From contig NZ_JAHHQJ010000006.1 in assembly GCF_020026455.1 (NCBI RefSeq), forward strand, positions 85,814 to 149,813: a stretch of 64,000 nt of DNA, in the 5' to 3' direction. How positions within the stretch are numbered: the stretch's first letter is position 1; each line of letters begins with the position of its first letter. Position numbers and translations under genes: made by a program. This stretch comes from Alistipes sp. (GTDB taxonomy: Bacteria > Bacteroidota > Bacteroidia > Bacteroidales > Rikenellaceae). The notes beneath the pieces were generated by a model that saw only the letters and a program-made list of their open reading frames with translations, was not told the origin of the DNA and searched no databases. Shown piece by piece: positions 53,577 through 62,263 of the stretch.

Positions 53577-54602
53577 ATGGGAGCATCACTCAAAGACATC
53601 GCCAACCGGCTCAACCTCTCGAAGACGACCGTTTCATGGGTCCTCTCGGGTCAGGGCGACAAAAAAGGAATCAGCGCGGAGACACAAAGCCGGGTGCTTG
53701 CCTGCGCCCGATCTATGGCATACGAACCGAACCTGCTGGCCCGAAGCCTCAACACGGGCGTATCGAAAACCATCGGGCTGATCCTCCCCTCGATTTCGGA
53801 CACCTTCTTCGCCCACATCGCCGACCGGATCGAGGCGGAAGCCGAGCAGGAAGGCTACTCGCTGATGATCGCCAGTTCGAACTCCGAAACCGAGCGGGAA
53901 AATGCCCTGATACGGCTGTTCCGGTCGAAAAAGGTCGACGGCATCCTCATCGCCCCGGCCGATACCGCGGGGTGCGAGATCAACCGCCTTGCGGAGAGCG
54001 GCTGCCCGGTCGTGCTCTTCGACCGCAGTCTGGCAAAAACAGACGTCGACTGTGTGGCGATCGACAACGAGGCGGACAGCCATTCGCTGGTCCGCCACCT
54101 TGCCGCCCGGGGATCGCGCAAAATAGCCATCATCACGACCTTCCCCCACCTCCCGACAATGGAACTGCGGCACAGGGGCTATCTCCGGGCACTGGCCGAA
54201 GCGGGACTTTCGGCCGATCCCCGCCTCTATGGAGAAGTGGCCTATGCCGGCTACCGGCAGCACGTCTGCGAGACACTCGACCGCATCTTCGCCACGGTTC
54301 CCGACACCGACGGATTCTTCTTCACCACACACATCCTCGCCACCGAAGCCCTGCGCTATTTCCACGACCGGGGCATCGACATCAGCAACGGGCGCCCGGG
54401 CCTCGCCTGCATGCACGAAGAGCCTCTTTTCCGGCTGGCCGCCCCCCGGATGAGCGTCGCCCGCTTCCCCGTCGAGGAGATCAGCGCCCATGCCGTGCGC
54501 ATCCTGCTGCGGCAAATCCGCGAAAGCCAATCGCCCGGCTCCTCCCGCCCGGCTCCCGAATCGGTGGTACTACCCTGCCGCATGGAATTCCGGGACGAAT
54601 AA
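53577..54602 (+). CDS. LacI-family transcriptional regulator
   Basis: 341 residues. Helix-turn-helix at the extreme N-terminus (SLKDIANRLNLSKTTVSWVLSGQG), then hinge NLLARSLNTG and a sensor domain starting TIGLILPSISDTFFAHIADRI. Transcribed alone just downstream of nagB, so regulation of amino-sugar genes is possible, although LacI factors often act at a distance. No matching palindrome is obvious in its own promoter. Confidence 0.93.
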   Translation: MGASLKDIANRLNLSKTTVSWVLSGQGDKKGISAETQSRVLACARSMAYEPNLLARSLNTGVSKTIGLILPSISDTFFAHIADRIEAEAEQEGYSLMIASSNSETERENALIRLFRSKKVDGILIAPADTAGCEINRLAESGCPVVLFDRSLAKTDVDCVAIDNEADSHSLVRHLAARGSRKIAIITTFPHLPTMELRHRGYLRALAEAGLSADPRLYGEVAYAGYRQHVCETLDRIFATVPDTDGFFFTTHILATEALRYFHDRGIDISNGRPGLACMHEEPLFRLAAPRMSVARFPVEEISAHAVRILLRQIRESQSPGSSRPAPESVVLPCRMEFRDE

Positions 54603-54650
54603 ACCGCCTACAGGCGGACTTTGCCCCGGTCCCCCATCCCGGCTCCCCCG

Positions 54651-54701
54651 ACACGGCCTCCCGTCCCGGATCTCCAACACGGCCTCCCGTTCCGGATCTC
54701 C
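54651..54701. repeat. Two 26-bp tandem repeats after the LacI gene
   Basis: ACACGGCCTCCCGTCCCGG at 54651 and again (one substitution) at 54677, each followed by ATCTCC, with a partial third copy. Intergenic and probably neutral. Confidence 0.75.
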
Positions 54702-54728
54702 GACACGCCCCGCCCTCCCGGATACGAA

Positions 54729-54760
54729 AGACCCGCAAAACAACGAAGTTCTGCGGGTCT
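54729..54760. terminator. Convergent terminator between LacI and DUF4465 genes
   Basis: AGACCCGCA and TGCGGGTCT, with a shorter inner AAC/GTT pairing, form a hairpin between two convergent genes; U-tracts are weak. Confidence 0.6.
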
Positions 54761-54782
54761 CTCTCCGAAACTAATCTCTAAA

Positions 54783-55865
54783 TTATTTCTCGGGAATCAG
54801 GGCAATATCGTCGATACAGAAATAAGAGGGGCAATTCAGATAAATGCCGCTCATATCGTTCGAATGAACCTTAAAACGCAGTTCATCCACCTCGCCCAGC
54901 GACGAACAATCGACTTTCACCCAGTCTGCGGTAATGTTTTCACCCTCGATGAGCATCTGTTCCACACTACCACCCTCGGCATCTTTGCGATAGCCCGTCA
55001 CAACGACTTTGAACCAGTAATCCTTAACAGAGCTGGTATATTGCGCAGCCACAGTCGCATTGGCCAAATACAAATAGGCTACTTTACGCGGCTCGGTAAA
55101 TTTAATCTTCGGCGTATGGTAATTGTAAACTCCATATCCATTGTCGTAGGCAATCGCAAACGTAGCACTCTCATTGGCTCCCGTCGTCGTCCAGGCCGAG
55201 AATCCGTCTTTTTTGTAATCGGGGGAACCGCCGTCGCTGCTCTTCATGCTGAAGTTCTGCGAAAGAACGAATCCACCCCAAGTATCGTAGTTTCCATTAA
55301 ATTTGTAATCGGAGAAATAGGACCCGAACCCGATCTTCTTATCGGCCGTCGTAAAGAGCAGACCGTCGAAAAAAGCTCCGTTGAAATCCTCTTCTATCAT
55401 GTATTCCTTACCACACAACACGTTGCTAAAGTCACCGCCAGCAAAATCCCCGACAATCGTAACATCGCGCAGTTCAACCGGCATTTCTGCCATGTCGAGC
55501 ATCCCTTCTTCCGTTTCGAACGAGATCACCTCAAATTCCGGGGCAGCGGCTCCCACATGCACGGTACAGGTTGCCGATATAGAACCGTATGTAGCCGAAA
55601 TTTTGGCGACTCCGACTGCCACCCCCGTCACAAGGCCCGATTCGGAGACCGTCGCAAACTCCTTCGCATCCGAAGACCAAACCACCTTGTCGGTCGTATT
55701 CGCCGGAGTCGGCGTTGCGGTGAGCTGCAGGGTTTCGCCCACGGTCAGATCTTTTTCCGTACAATCGAGCACAACGGCTGTCGCAGGGACGCGGGAATCG
55801 CCGTCCTCATCCGAGCAGGCGGCCAAAGCGAAGGCCGCAAGCACAAAAAGCAAAAGTTTTTTCAT
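54783..55865 (-). CDS. DUF4465 lipoprotein with N-terminal Ig-like domain, cobalamin-regulated
   Basis: 360 residues with a lipoprotein signal (AFALAACSDE, Cys near residue 17). Residues about 28-108 are a Big_2-type Ig domain (TVGETLQLTATPTPANT and VATVS-like strands), and residues about 115-360 match DUF4465 (GGFVLSQNFS, FKVVVTGYRKDAEG, and the C-terminal YFCIDDIALIPE). A cobalamin riboswitch with a terminator lies upstream, so it is probably a surface-exposed vitamin B12 binding or capture protein. It may belong to the BtuH-type proteins of Bacteroidetes, but I cannot confirm that link. Confidence 0.88.
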   Translation of the reverse strand: MKKLLLFVLAAFALAACSDEDGDSRVPATAVVLDCTEKDLTVGETLQLTATPTPANTTDKVVWSSDAKEFATVSESGLVTGVAVGVAKISATYGSISATCTVHVGAAAPEFEVISFETEEGMLDMAEMPVELRDVTIVGDFAGGDFSNVLCGKEYMIEEDFNGAFFDGLLFTTADKKIGFGSYFSDYKFNGNYDTWGGFVLSQNFSMKSSDGGSPDYKKDGFSAWTTTGANESATFAIAYDNGYGVYNYHTPKIKFTEPRKVAYLYLANATVAAQYTSSVKDYWFKVVVTGYRKDAEGGSVEQMLIEGENITADWVKVDCSSLGEVDELRFKVHSNDMSGIYLNCPSYFCIDDIALIPEK

Positions 55866-56011
55866 CTTTCGTTTGATTTAAGTATGTTCGTAAAACAAAA
55901 AAATCCGCCCCCGGAAACCTCCCGGAATCGAACCTTTTTCACGCCCATACCCGTATTTCAGCCACGAAATACCAAGACCTGCGATGCTCCGTTCACCGCG
56001 GAGACACCCCG

Positions 56012-56038
56012 AAAAAAAGACTCTTCCTCGTCGGGAAG
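56012..56038 (-). terminator. Riboswitch-linked intrinsic terminator
   Basis: On the minus strand CTTCC, loop, GGAAG, then AGTC and seven U, immediately after the cobalamin aptamer and before the DUF4465 gene. The arrangement fits transcription attenuation by B12. Confidence 0.75.
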
Positions 56039-56040
56039 CT

Positions 56041-56200
56041 GCAAGGCAGGTCTTCTGGCTCGTCCCTGCCGCAACGCCTTCCCGGCCCTCACGGACCAGT
56101 GGCTCAAGCATGTTGCGGCATCTCTCGGAACTTACAGCAGCGGGAACTGCTGCCGATTTTCACGGCATTCCCATTTAATCACACAGGGCCTCGCCAGACC
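56041..56200 (-). promoter_or_regulatory. Cobalamin riboswitch
   Basis: Read on the minus strand, conserved elements appear in order: GGGAATGCCGTGAAAATCGGC, then the CAGTTCCCGCTGCTGTAA segment, ATGCC, the B12 box GAGCCACTGG, GGGCCGGGAAGGC and AGCCAGAAGACCTGCC. All are hallmarks of the AdoCbl/cobalamin aptamer. It should repress the downstream lipoprotein when B12 is plentiful. Confidence 0.94.
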
Positions 56201-56241
56201 CTTTGTGAACCATTGCGGTGCAAATTTAGGAAATAAATTCG

Positions 56242-56249
56242 TATCTTTG
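56242..56249 (+). promoter_or_regulatory. Promoter -7 box of fabD
   Basis: TATCTTTG 28 bases before the fabD ATG. A TAAATTTG on the opposite strand (about 56229-56222) is the likely promoter for the B12 riboswitch transcript, so the two are divergent and close. Confidence 0.7.
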
Positions 56250-56277
56250 CCCCCGCAAACATAAAATTCGCAAAATT

Positions 56278-57159
56278 ATGAAGCACGCATACGTATTCCC
56301 GGGCCAGGGTGCCCAGGCCGTCGGAATGGGCAAGGACCTCTACGACAACGTTCCGGCCGCAAAGGAACTCTTCGAAAAAGCCAACGAGATCCTCGGATTC
56401 CGCATCACCGACATCATGTTCGCCGGTACGGACGAAGAGCTGAAGCAGACCCGCGTCACCCAGCCCGCCGTATTCCTCCACTCGGTCATCATGGCCAAGG
56501 CGCTGGGCGTGAAGCCCGATGCAGCCGCCGGGCACTCCCTGGGCGAATTCTCGGCCCTCGTGGTTGCCGGAGCTCTCTCGTTCGAGGACGGCCTGAAGCT
56601 CGTTTCGAAGCGTGCCCTGGCCATGCAGGCCGCCTGCGAGGCCCAGCCCGGAACGATGGCCGCCATCCTCGGCCTGGAGGACAAGGTCGTGGAGGAGATC
56701 TGCGCATCGATCGACGGCGTGGTCGTCGCCGCCAACTACAACTGCCCGGGGCAGCTGGTGATCTCGGGAGCCGTGGAGGCCGTAGATGCCGCCTGTGAGA
56801 AAGCCAAGGCCGCCGGAGCCCGCCGTGCACTGCGTCTGCCCGTGGGCGGAGCGTTCCACTCGCCCCTGATGGAGCCCGCCAAGCAGGAACTCGAGAAAGC
56901 CATCGCCGAAGCTCCGTTCCAGACGCCCGTCTGCCCCGTCTACCAGAACGTCGACGCCAAGCCCTATACCGATCCCGCCGCCATCAAGGCCAACCTCATC
57001 GCCCAGCTGACGGCCCCCGTGCGCTGGACCTACATCGTGCGCAACATGCTGGCCGACGGCGTGACGGAATTCACCGAACTCGGCCCCGGCAGCGTGCTGC
57101 AGGGACTCATCCGCAAGGTGGAGGCCGGAGCAACCGTGGAATCGAAATCGACGCTGTAA
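56278..57159 (+). CDS. fabD: Malonyl-CoA:ACP transacylase
   Basis: Loads malonyl groups on acyl carrier protein for fatty acid synthesis. 293 residues. The N-terminus has FPGQGAQAVGMGKDLY, the nucleophile elbow GHSLGEFSALV near residue 88 holds the catalytic Ser, and GGAFHSPLM near residue 198 holds the catalytic His. Length is standard (about 300). Monocistronic, with its own promoter and terminator. Confidence 0.97.
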   Translation: MKHAYVFPGQGAQAVGMGKDLYDNVPAAKELFEKANEILGFRITDIMFAGTDEELKQTRVTQPAVFLHSVIMAKALGVKPDAAAGHSLGEFSALVVAGALSFEDGLKLVSKRALAMQAACEAQPGTMAAILGLEDKVVEEICASIDGVVVAANYNCPGQLVISGAVEAVDAACEKAKAAGARRALRLPVGGAFHSPLMEPAKQELEKAIAEAPFQTPVCPVYQNVDAKPYTDPAAIKANLIAQLTAPVRWTYIVRNMLADGVTEFTELGPGSVLQGLIRKVEAGATVESKSTL

Positions 57160-57176
57160 AACAAGCCGATTTACTT

Positions 57177-57215
57177 AAAAAATTAACGCCTTGTAAATCA
57201 AGGCGTTAATTTTTT
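57177..57215. terminator. Terminator of fabD
   Basis: A-run, TTAACGCCTTG, five-base loop, complement and T-run; a perfect 17-bp stem working in either direction. Confidence 0.9.
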
Positions 57216-57261
57216 ACCCTTCGCCCGGGAGGAAAATTTATTAAATTTTATTAAAAACTTA

Positions 57262-57292
57262 TTGCATTTATTAAAGATAGTATATATATTTG
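57262..57292 (+). promoter_or_regulatory. Promoter of the ROK repressor gene
   Basis: TTG at 57262-57264, 20-base spacer, TATATTTG at 57285-57292 in a very AT-rich stretch. It shows that the in-frame TTG at 57262 is not a start codon. Confidence 0.8.
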
Positions 57293-57321
57293 CAGAGTTA
57301 GTTAAAAATGAGCCTGAAAGG

Positions 57322-58551
57322 ATGACATCACTCACTGAATTTTTCAACAAGCACGAAGACGACGCCCTGAAGGGCATTACGCACAAAAACAGCATCATCA
57401 AGCGCAACATCATCGCGCACATGGCTGTCAACGGAGAATGCACGCTTTCGGAGCTCACCAAAGAGCTTCATATCAGTGTCCCCACAATCACCAAACTGGT
57501 GCAGGAACTGGTCGACGAGAACATCGTGACGGACCTGGGCAAGGTGGAGACCCCGGGCGGACGGCGCCCCAACATCTTCGGCCTGGCCAACTCGGCGATC
57601 TATTTCGCCGGTGTGAACGTCGGCCGCGACAACATGCGCTTTCTGATCACCGACCTGCAGAACAACATCATCAAGGAGGAGAACGACTTCACGTTCGAGC
57701 TGCTCGACCGTCCGCAGTGCATCGAGCGCATCTGCTCGAGCATCGAGAACTTCATCGCCACATGCGGCATCGACAGGAGCAAGATCCTCGGACTGGGCGT
57801 CTGCATGACGGGACGCGTGAACCCCGACACGGGCCGCAGTTACAAATACTTCACCTCGAGCGAGCAGTCGCTGCGCGACATGCTCGAAGAGCGCGTCGGC
57901 ATCCGCGTACTGCTGGAGAACGACACCCGCGCCCGCTGCTATGCCGAATACACCTGCGGCAAATCGAAGGACGAGAGCAACGTGCTCTACCTCCACATGG
58001 GTCGCGGCGTGGCCATCGGCATCGTGGTCGACGGGCAGCTCTACTACGGCAAAAGCGGCTTTGCAGGCGAGTTCGGCCACATTCCCTTCTTCGACAACGA
58101 GATCATCTGCTCGTGCGGCAAAAAGGGCTGTCTCGAAACCGAGGTGTCGGGTATCGCCATCGAGGAGCGGATGTGCCATCTGATCCAAAACGGCGTGAAT
58201 ACCATCCTCAAGGAGAAATACGACCAGCAGAAGACCATCCACATCGACGACATCATCACGGCGGCGAAGAACGACGACAACCTCTCGATCGAATTGATCG
58301 AGGAGGCGGGCGAAAAGGTCGGCAAGGCCGTGGCCTTCCTGATCAACACGTTCAACCCCGAGACGGTCATCGTCGGCGGCAACCTCGCGGCGGCGGGCGA
58401 CTACATCATGCTACCGCTCAAATCGGCAACGAACAAATATTCGCTCAACCTGGTCTACAAGGACACCAAATTCCGCGTGTCGAAGATGACTGAGAACGCC
58501 AATGCCTGGGGTGTAGCCATGCTTATCCGAAACAAGATCATCGGATTGTAA
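57322..58551 (+). CDS. ROK-family transcriptional regulator (NagC/XylR type)
   Basis: 409 residues. A winged helix-turn-helix at about residues 20-85 (ECTLSELTKELHISVPTITKLVQELVDE, TPGGRRPNIFGL) precedes a ROK kinase-like domain with VCMTGRVNPDTG, a LLENDTRARCYAEY segment and the zinc motif CSCGKKGCLETEV near residue 262. This is the NagC/Mlc layout, so its ligand is probably a phosphosugar such as GlcNAc-6-phosphate. The start at 57322 follows the promoter by 30 bases. Its stop overlaps the next gene's start. Confidence 0.94.
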   Translation: MTSLTEFFNKHEDDALKGITHKNSIIKRNIIAHMAVNGECTLSELTKELHISVPTITKLVQELVDENIVTDLGKVETPGGRRPNIFGLANSAIYFAGVNVGRDNMRFLITDLQNNIIKEENDFTFELLDRPQCIERICSSIENFIATCGIDRSKILGLGVCMTGRVNPDTGRSYKYFTSSEQSLRDMLEERVGIRVLLENDTRARCYAEYTCGKSKDESNVLYLHMGRGVAIGIVVDGQLYYGKSGFAGEFGHIPFFDNEIICSCGKKGCLETEVSGIAIEERMCHLIQNGVNTILKEKYDQQKTIHIDDIITAAKNDDNLSIELIEEAGEKVGKAVAFLINTFNPETVIVGGNLAAAGDYIMLPLKSATNKYSLNLVYKDTKFRVSKMTENANAWGVAMLIRNKIIGL

Positions 58552-59081
58552 TGAACATCGAGGGCTGCACCATCCGCCTGCGGGCCGTGGAGCCGGGCGA
58601 CGTCGACCTGATGTATGCGTGGGAGAACGACTGCGCCATCTGGCCCGTCAGCGGAACGACGGAGCCGTTCTCGCGCCATCAGCTGGAGCGCTTCGCCGAA
58701 CGGATGCAGGACCCGGCCGGAGTGCTCTGCGGCGGGCAGCTGCGGCTGATCATCGAGACGCTGCTGCACCCCAAAGCGGTCGGAGCGATCGATCTGTTCG
58801 AATACGACCCGCTCCACCGCCGGGGAGGTATCGGCATCCTCATCTACGAACCCGACGATCGGGGACGCGGTTACGCATCCGATGCCGTGGAAACCCTCTG
58901 CCGCTATGCCCACGATACACTGCACGCGCACCAGCTGTGGTGCAACGTCGGGGCCGACAACGAAGCGAGCCTGCGCCTGTTCCGCAACGCCGGATTCACC
59001 CCGATCGGGGTCAAACGCGACTGGTTATGGCGGCCCGACGGCTACCACGACGAGGTGATGCTGCAGAAAATATTGGAATAA
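58551..59081 (+). CDS. GNAT-family N-acetyltransferase (RimJ/SpeG-like)
   Basis: 176 residues. IRLRAVEPGDVDLMYAWEND at the N-terminus, AIDLFEYDPLHRRGGIGILIYEPDDRGRGYASDAVE (acetyl-CoA site Arg/Gly motif) near residues 78-112, and CNVGADNEASLRLFRNAGF near residue 138 are typical of the SpeG/RimJ subgroup. It overlaps the regulator gene by one base (TAATG), so both are translated from one transcript. Acceptor unknown (spermidine or a protein). Confidence 0.92.
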   Translation: MNIEGCTIRLRAVEPGDVDLMYAWENDCAIWPVSGTTEPFSRHQLERFAERMQDPAGVLCGGQLRLIIETLLHPKAVGAIDLFEYDPLHRRGGIGILIYEPDDRGRGYASDAVETLCRYAHDTLHAHQLWCNVGADNEASLRLFRNAGFTPIGVKRDWLWRPDGYHDEVMLQKILE

Positions 59082-59370
59082 GCGGCATGTGCTCTCCAAC
59101 AAGCCGCACCATCCCCGGCATTCGCAAGCCAATAGCCGCAATTCAGGTTCCAGGCAACGGAAAATCGGTTGCGGAACGCCAGAACCCGCACCATCCGGAC
59201 TTACCCTGCAGCCCGAATCGACCACGGAATGCGGACAGCCCCTTGGCCGAATGGCTCCGGAGTGTTGCGAACCGCCCGGAAACAAGGGGCAATCAGGGGG
59301 CGCAAAATGGCTTTGGCCGCAGCTGCATGATGGTATAAGGGCAGAAAAATTGTAAATTTTCGGAGAAACT

Positions 59371-59401
59371 TTTGCAAGTTTAAGAAATTTGCTTACCTTT
59401 G
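59371..59401 (+). promoter_or_regulatory. Promoter of the tRNA-Phe transcript
   Basis: TTTG at 59371-59374, 19-base spacer, TACCTTTG at 59394-59401. It starts a leader of about 125 bases before the tRNA. The 450-base gap 59082-59532 otherwise has no gene besides the micro-ORF below. Confidence 0.8.
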
Positions 59402-59409
59402 CACTCGCA

Positions 59410-59463
59410 ATGAAACCGAAATGGGTATCGCTCTTTGCAAAAAGACGGTGTAACCCGAACTGA
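59410..59463 (+). CDS. Possible 17-codon micro-ORF in the tRNA-Phe leader
   Basis: ATG at 59410, immediately after the promoter, encodes MKPKWVSLFAKRRCNPN and stops at 59463. The product is basic (six Lys/Arg residues). A leader peptide upstream of a tRNA is unusual. It may be chance; no support except its placement at the 5' end of the transcript. Confidence 0.3.
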   Translation: MKPKWVSLFAKRRCNPN

Positions 59464-59532
59464 AAAGGTCGGATGACAGCGAAAAGATCAGATTTCGAAA
59501 TTAGTTGCAAGAGAGTTTTAAACTCTACGGAT

Positions 59533-59605
59533 GGTGCCATAGCTCAGTTGGTAGAGCAAAGGACTGAAAATCCTTGTGTCCCCGGTTCGATTCCTGGTGG
59601 TACCA
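59533..59605 (+). tRNA. tRNA-Phe (anticodon GAA)
   Basis: 73 bases folding into a standard cloverleaf: acceptor GGTGCCA with TGGTACC (one G-U pair), D arm AGCTCAGTTGGTAGAGC, anticodon stem AAGGA/TCCTT with loop CTGAAAA (anticodon at 59566-59568), T loop TTCGATT. The T stem has a C-T mismatch (59583 with 59595). Discriminator A; CCA is not encoded. It is the probable attachment site for the adjoining island. Confidence 0.95.
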
Positions 59606-59847
59606 CTTTGAAGAAAAGCAAAAGACAGTAAAATCCTGATTTCCAAACGAAATCAGGATTTTTGTTTTCCCGCAGCACGCAAAAAACGGCAAAATATTAC
59701 CGTTCAAGGTGGAGCAAAAGGTGGAGATAAAAGGTGGAGCAGAAATCTCCACCGAATTACGATATTTTTCACTGATTGTCAATATTTTGCATGGCAAGAA
59801 AACGGGTTCGGGTTCCTACTTTTGTACAAACTGAAAACTGTAGGAAA

Positions 59848-61086
59848 ATGAAAAGAAGTTCATTCAATGTGCTTTTCTTCTTGAAGAAAACCAAGCTGCT
59901 GAAAAACGGAGAAGCATCCGTGTGTATGCGTATCACTGTAGATGGTACGCGAGTTGAAAACAACATCCGCAAGAGTATTGACCCATCCCTTTGGAGTCAG
60001 GCAAAAGAATCTGCCAGAGGCAAAAGTCGTAAATTATGTGACCTGAATGCCTATATCGAAAATGCAAGAATCAAATTACATCAGATTTTTTGTGAACTGG
60101 AAGAACAGAACCAGCCTATAACGGCACGTCTGTTACAGGAAATATTTTTCGGACAGGACAAAGAACCGGAAGCGGTACGCACTCTCATCGGCACCATGCA
60201 GGAACACAATGACCAATGCCGTGCCCTAGTCGGTAAAGACTATGCCCTGATTACCGTTCGCCGTTATGAAAGCTGCAAGCGCTATCTTGCCGAACTTATC
60301 AGACAGAAATACGGAAAGGATGATCTGCCGCTGGCGGAAGTCAACGGTGAACTGGTACGTGCCTTCGAATTTTATCTGAAGACGGAAAAGGAATGTCAGC
60401 AAAATACCGTCATCCGTTATATGAAGTGTCTGAAGAAGATTACCAATCTGGCACTGGCCAATGAATGGATAGCCAAAGATCCGTTTATCGGTATCAAGTT
60501 CCACGAAAAAGAAGTCATCCGTGAATTTCTTACCATGGACAAACTGCTGACCATCTATCACAAGGAGTTTACTCTGGAGCGAATCACCGTAGTCCGTGAT
60601 GTATTTATTTTTGCAGCCTTTACCGGTTTGGCTTTCATCGACGTGCAACAGCTTTCCACTGAGCATATCGTAAAAGACAACAACGGAAACCTGTGGATCA
60701 GGAAGCCACGTCAGAAAACAAAGAACATGTGCAATATCCCACTGCTGGATATCCCTTTGGAAATCCTGAGAAAATATGCAGATTATCCTGTCTGCAAAAA
60801 GAAAGGAGTATTGCTGCCTGTCCCCTGCAATCAGAAGATGAACAGCTACCTGAAAGAGATTGCCGACCTATGCCTGATAAAGAAGAACCTGACTACACAC
60901 ACGGCCCGCCACTCGTACGCCACATCTGTCTGTTTGGCCAATGGGGTAAGCATTGAGAATGTAGCCAAAATGCTCGGTCACTCCAATATCAAGATGACGC
61001 AGCACTATGCAAGGGTACTCGACAGTTCCATTCTGAAAGATATGAATAATGTAAGGGATGTACTTTCAGGCAATCTTTCTCATTAA
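59848..61086 (+). CDS. Tyrosine-type site-specific recombinase (integrase)
   Basis: 412 residues. An N-terminal arm-binding-like part (SSFNVLFFLKKTKLLKNGEA, then ASVCMRITVDGTRVE), a SAM-like core-binding domain (about 120-210) and a catalytic domain with HTARHSY (His and Arg), LGHSNIKMTQHYAR (His and nucleophile Tyr). The usual box I arginine is absent: TGLAFIDV has Ala there. Start ATG 59848; 59776 is an upstream option. It probably catalyses excision and integration at tRNA-Phe. Confidence 0.92.
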   Translation: MKRSSFNVLFFLKKTKLLKNGEASVCMRITVDGTRVENNIRKSIDPSLWSQAKESARGKSRKLCDLNAYIENARIKLHQIFCELEEQNQPITARLLQEIFFGQDKEPEAVRTLIGTMQEHNDQCRALVGKDYALITVRRYESCKRYLAELIRQKYGKDDLPLAEVNGELVRAFEFYLKTEKECQQNTVIRYMKCLKKITNLALANEWIAKDPFIGIKFHEKEVIREFLTMDKLLTIYHKEFTLERITVVRDVFIFAAFTGLAFIDVQQLSTEHIVKDNNGNLWIRKPRQKTKNMCNIPLLDIPLEILRKYADYPVCKKKGVLLPVPCNQKMNSYLKEIADLCLIKKNLTTHTARHSYATSVCLANGVSIENVAKMLGHSNIKMTQHYARVLDSSILKDMNNVRDVLSGNLSH

Positions 61087-61254
61087 CAGCAACCCATTCA
61101 AACAATTCAGAAATTACGTTGAATCATTCTGTCATATGGATAATAAGCCGCAAATTCTGCGGTTAATTAGGGGCTGTCGTTTAATTCCGTCAATATGAGT
61201 CAACTGGCAGGACTGTCCCTGTAGTTTTTCCGATCGAACTCATCTTTTATATCT

Positions 61255-61282
61255 TCGGATCCGTTTCGGATCCGATTTTTTG
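61255..61282 (+). terminator. Terminator downstream of the integrase
   Basis: TCGGATCCG, three-base loop, CGGATCCGA, then TTTTT; about 170 bases past the integrase stop. The gap 61087-61348 holds nothing else clear. Confidence 0.75.
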
Positions 61283-61348
61283 GATATTTTTTAGAAACAC
61301 AATAAAATGGGCAGGCGGTAAACTGCGCTCCCTCCAGAAAAGTTATTG

Positions 61349-62263
61349 TTACTTTGTACTCTCAAAGAATTGTCGTAACTTATCTATGCCAAGACGGTGT
61401 TTCTCCAGATTCTCCTTTTTCAATTTTGCAATATTCTGAAGTTTCCATTTTACGGATGGATATCCGCTCAGATCTCCAGCACAGCATTTACTCCAGTCAG
61501 GTGTACCTTCCTCAAAGGATAGTAAGAACTCCCTGTCTGTATCGGTTAAAGCGTCATTGACTAAAGCGATCAGATTTTTCCGCGCTTCTTCATAATCTGA
61601 ATAGTTGAACTCTACATCAGACATTCCTTTGAACTGTTTTTCAAGAGCTTCACTTTGATCAATCGGGTTCGGCTGCAAAGACTCTATTATCGGTTTATCA
61701 CTGCCGAGCAAACAAAGAATAAAACCGGCTTTGACATCATCAAAAGAAGACAAATCCATGTATTTACAGTCAAACAAATCTCTGGGATGCTGACGACTTA
61801 ATGCAGCCGCAATCTTACCTCCATATAATTGGGAATATGACACAGTGCGGGCTTTACATGCCATACTGAATTCCTGTTGGGATCTCTCGCAAAGCATTCT
61901 CTCCTCTGTACTTCCTATAATGCCCCTTTTAGTACCATTCACTTCTATTTTTACAGTTGCACCATTCAATGTACACTGCAATTTCCATACATCATATTTG
62001 GGAATAACCTTGATTCCGGGTATGGATTTCTCGATATATCCTTTCAGTGTTTCAAGATGGCTTTTTATAGTTTTGAGACTTTCCTCCCTTCCTTGCACAG
62101 GAATATATGTCAGGTCAATGTCAACCGAATAGCGAGGCATATTCTTGTGAAAGAGGTTTATGGCCGTACCACCATGTACGGCAAAATCCTTGATACGATA
62201 AACAGAGGGCATAATACGTATCAATAGTGCCACCTGTTTTTTATATAGTTCATTCATAATCAA
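61349..62263 (-). CDS. abiEii: AbiEii-family nucleotidyltransferase toxin
   Basis: 304 residues, the toxin half of a type IV toxin-antitoxin/abortive infection system. VHGGTAINLF near residue 29 and SVDIDLTY near residue 46 are the nucleotidyltransferase GG...D-x-D motifs. HPRDLFDCKYM near residue 168 is a further AbiEii hallmark. It overlaps the antitoxin gene by 14 bases, the canonical order. The start may be 62263 or 62257. By analogy it modifies tRNA acceptor ends or a similar nucleotide target. Confidence 0.93.
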   Translation of the reverse strand: MIMNELYKKQVALLIRIMPSVYRIKDFAVHGGTAINLFHKNMPRYSVDIDLTYIPVQGREESLKTIKSHLETLKGYIEKSIPGIKVIPKYDVWKLQCTLNGATVKIEVNGTKRGIIGSTEERMLCERSQQEFSMACKARTVSYSQLYGGKIAAALSRQHPRDLFDCKYMDLSSFDDVKAGFILCLLGSDKPIIESLQPNPIDQSEALEKQFKGMSDVEFNYSDYEEARKNLIALVNDALTDTDREFLLSFEEGTPDWSKCCAGDLSGYPSVKWKLQNIAKLKKENLEKHRLGIDKLRQFFESTK

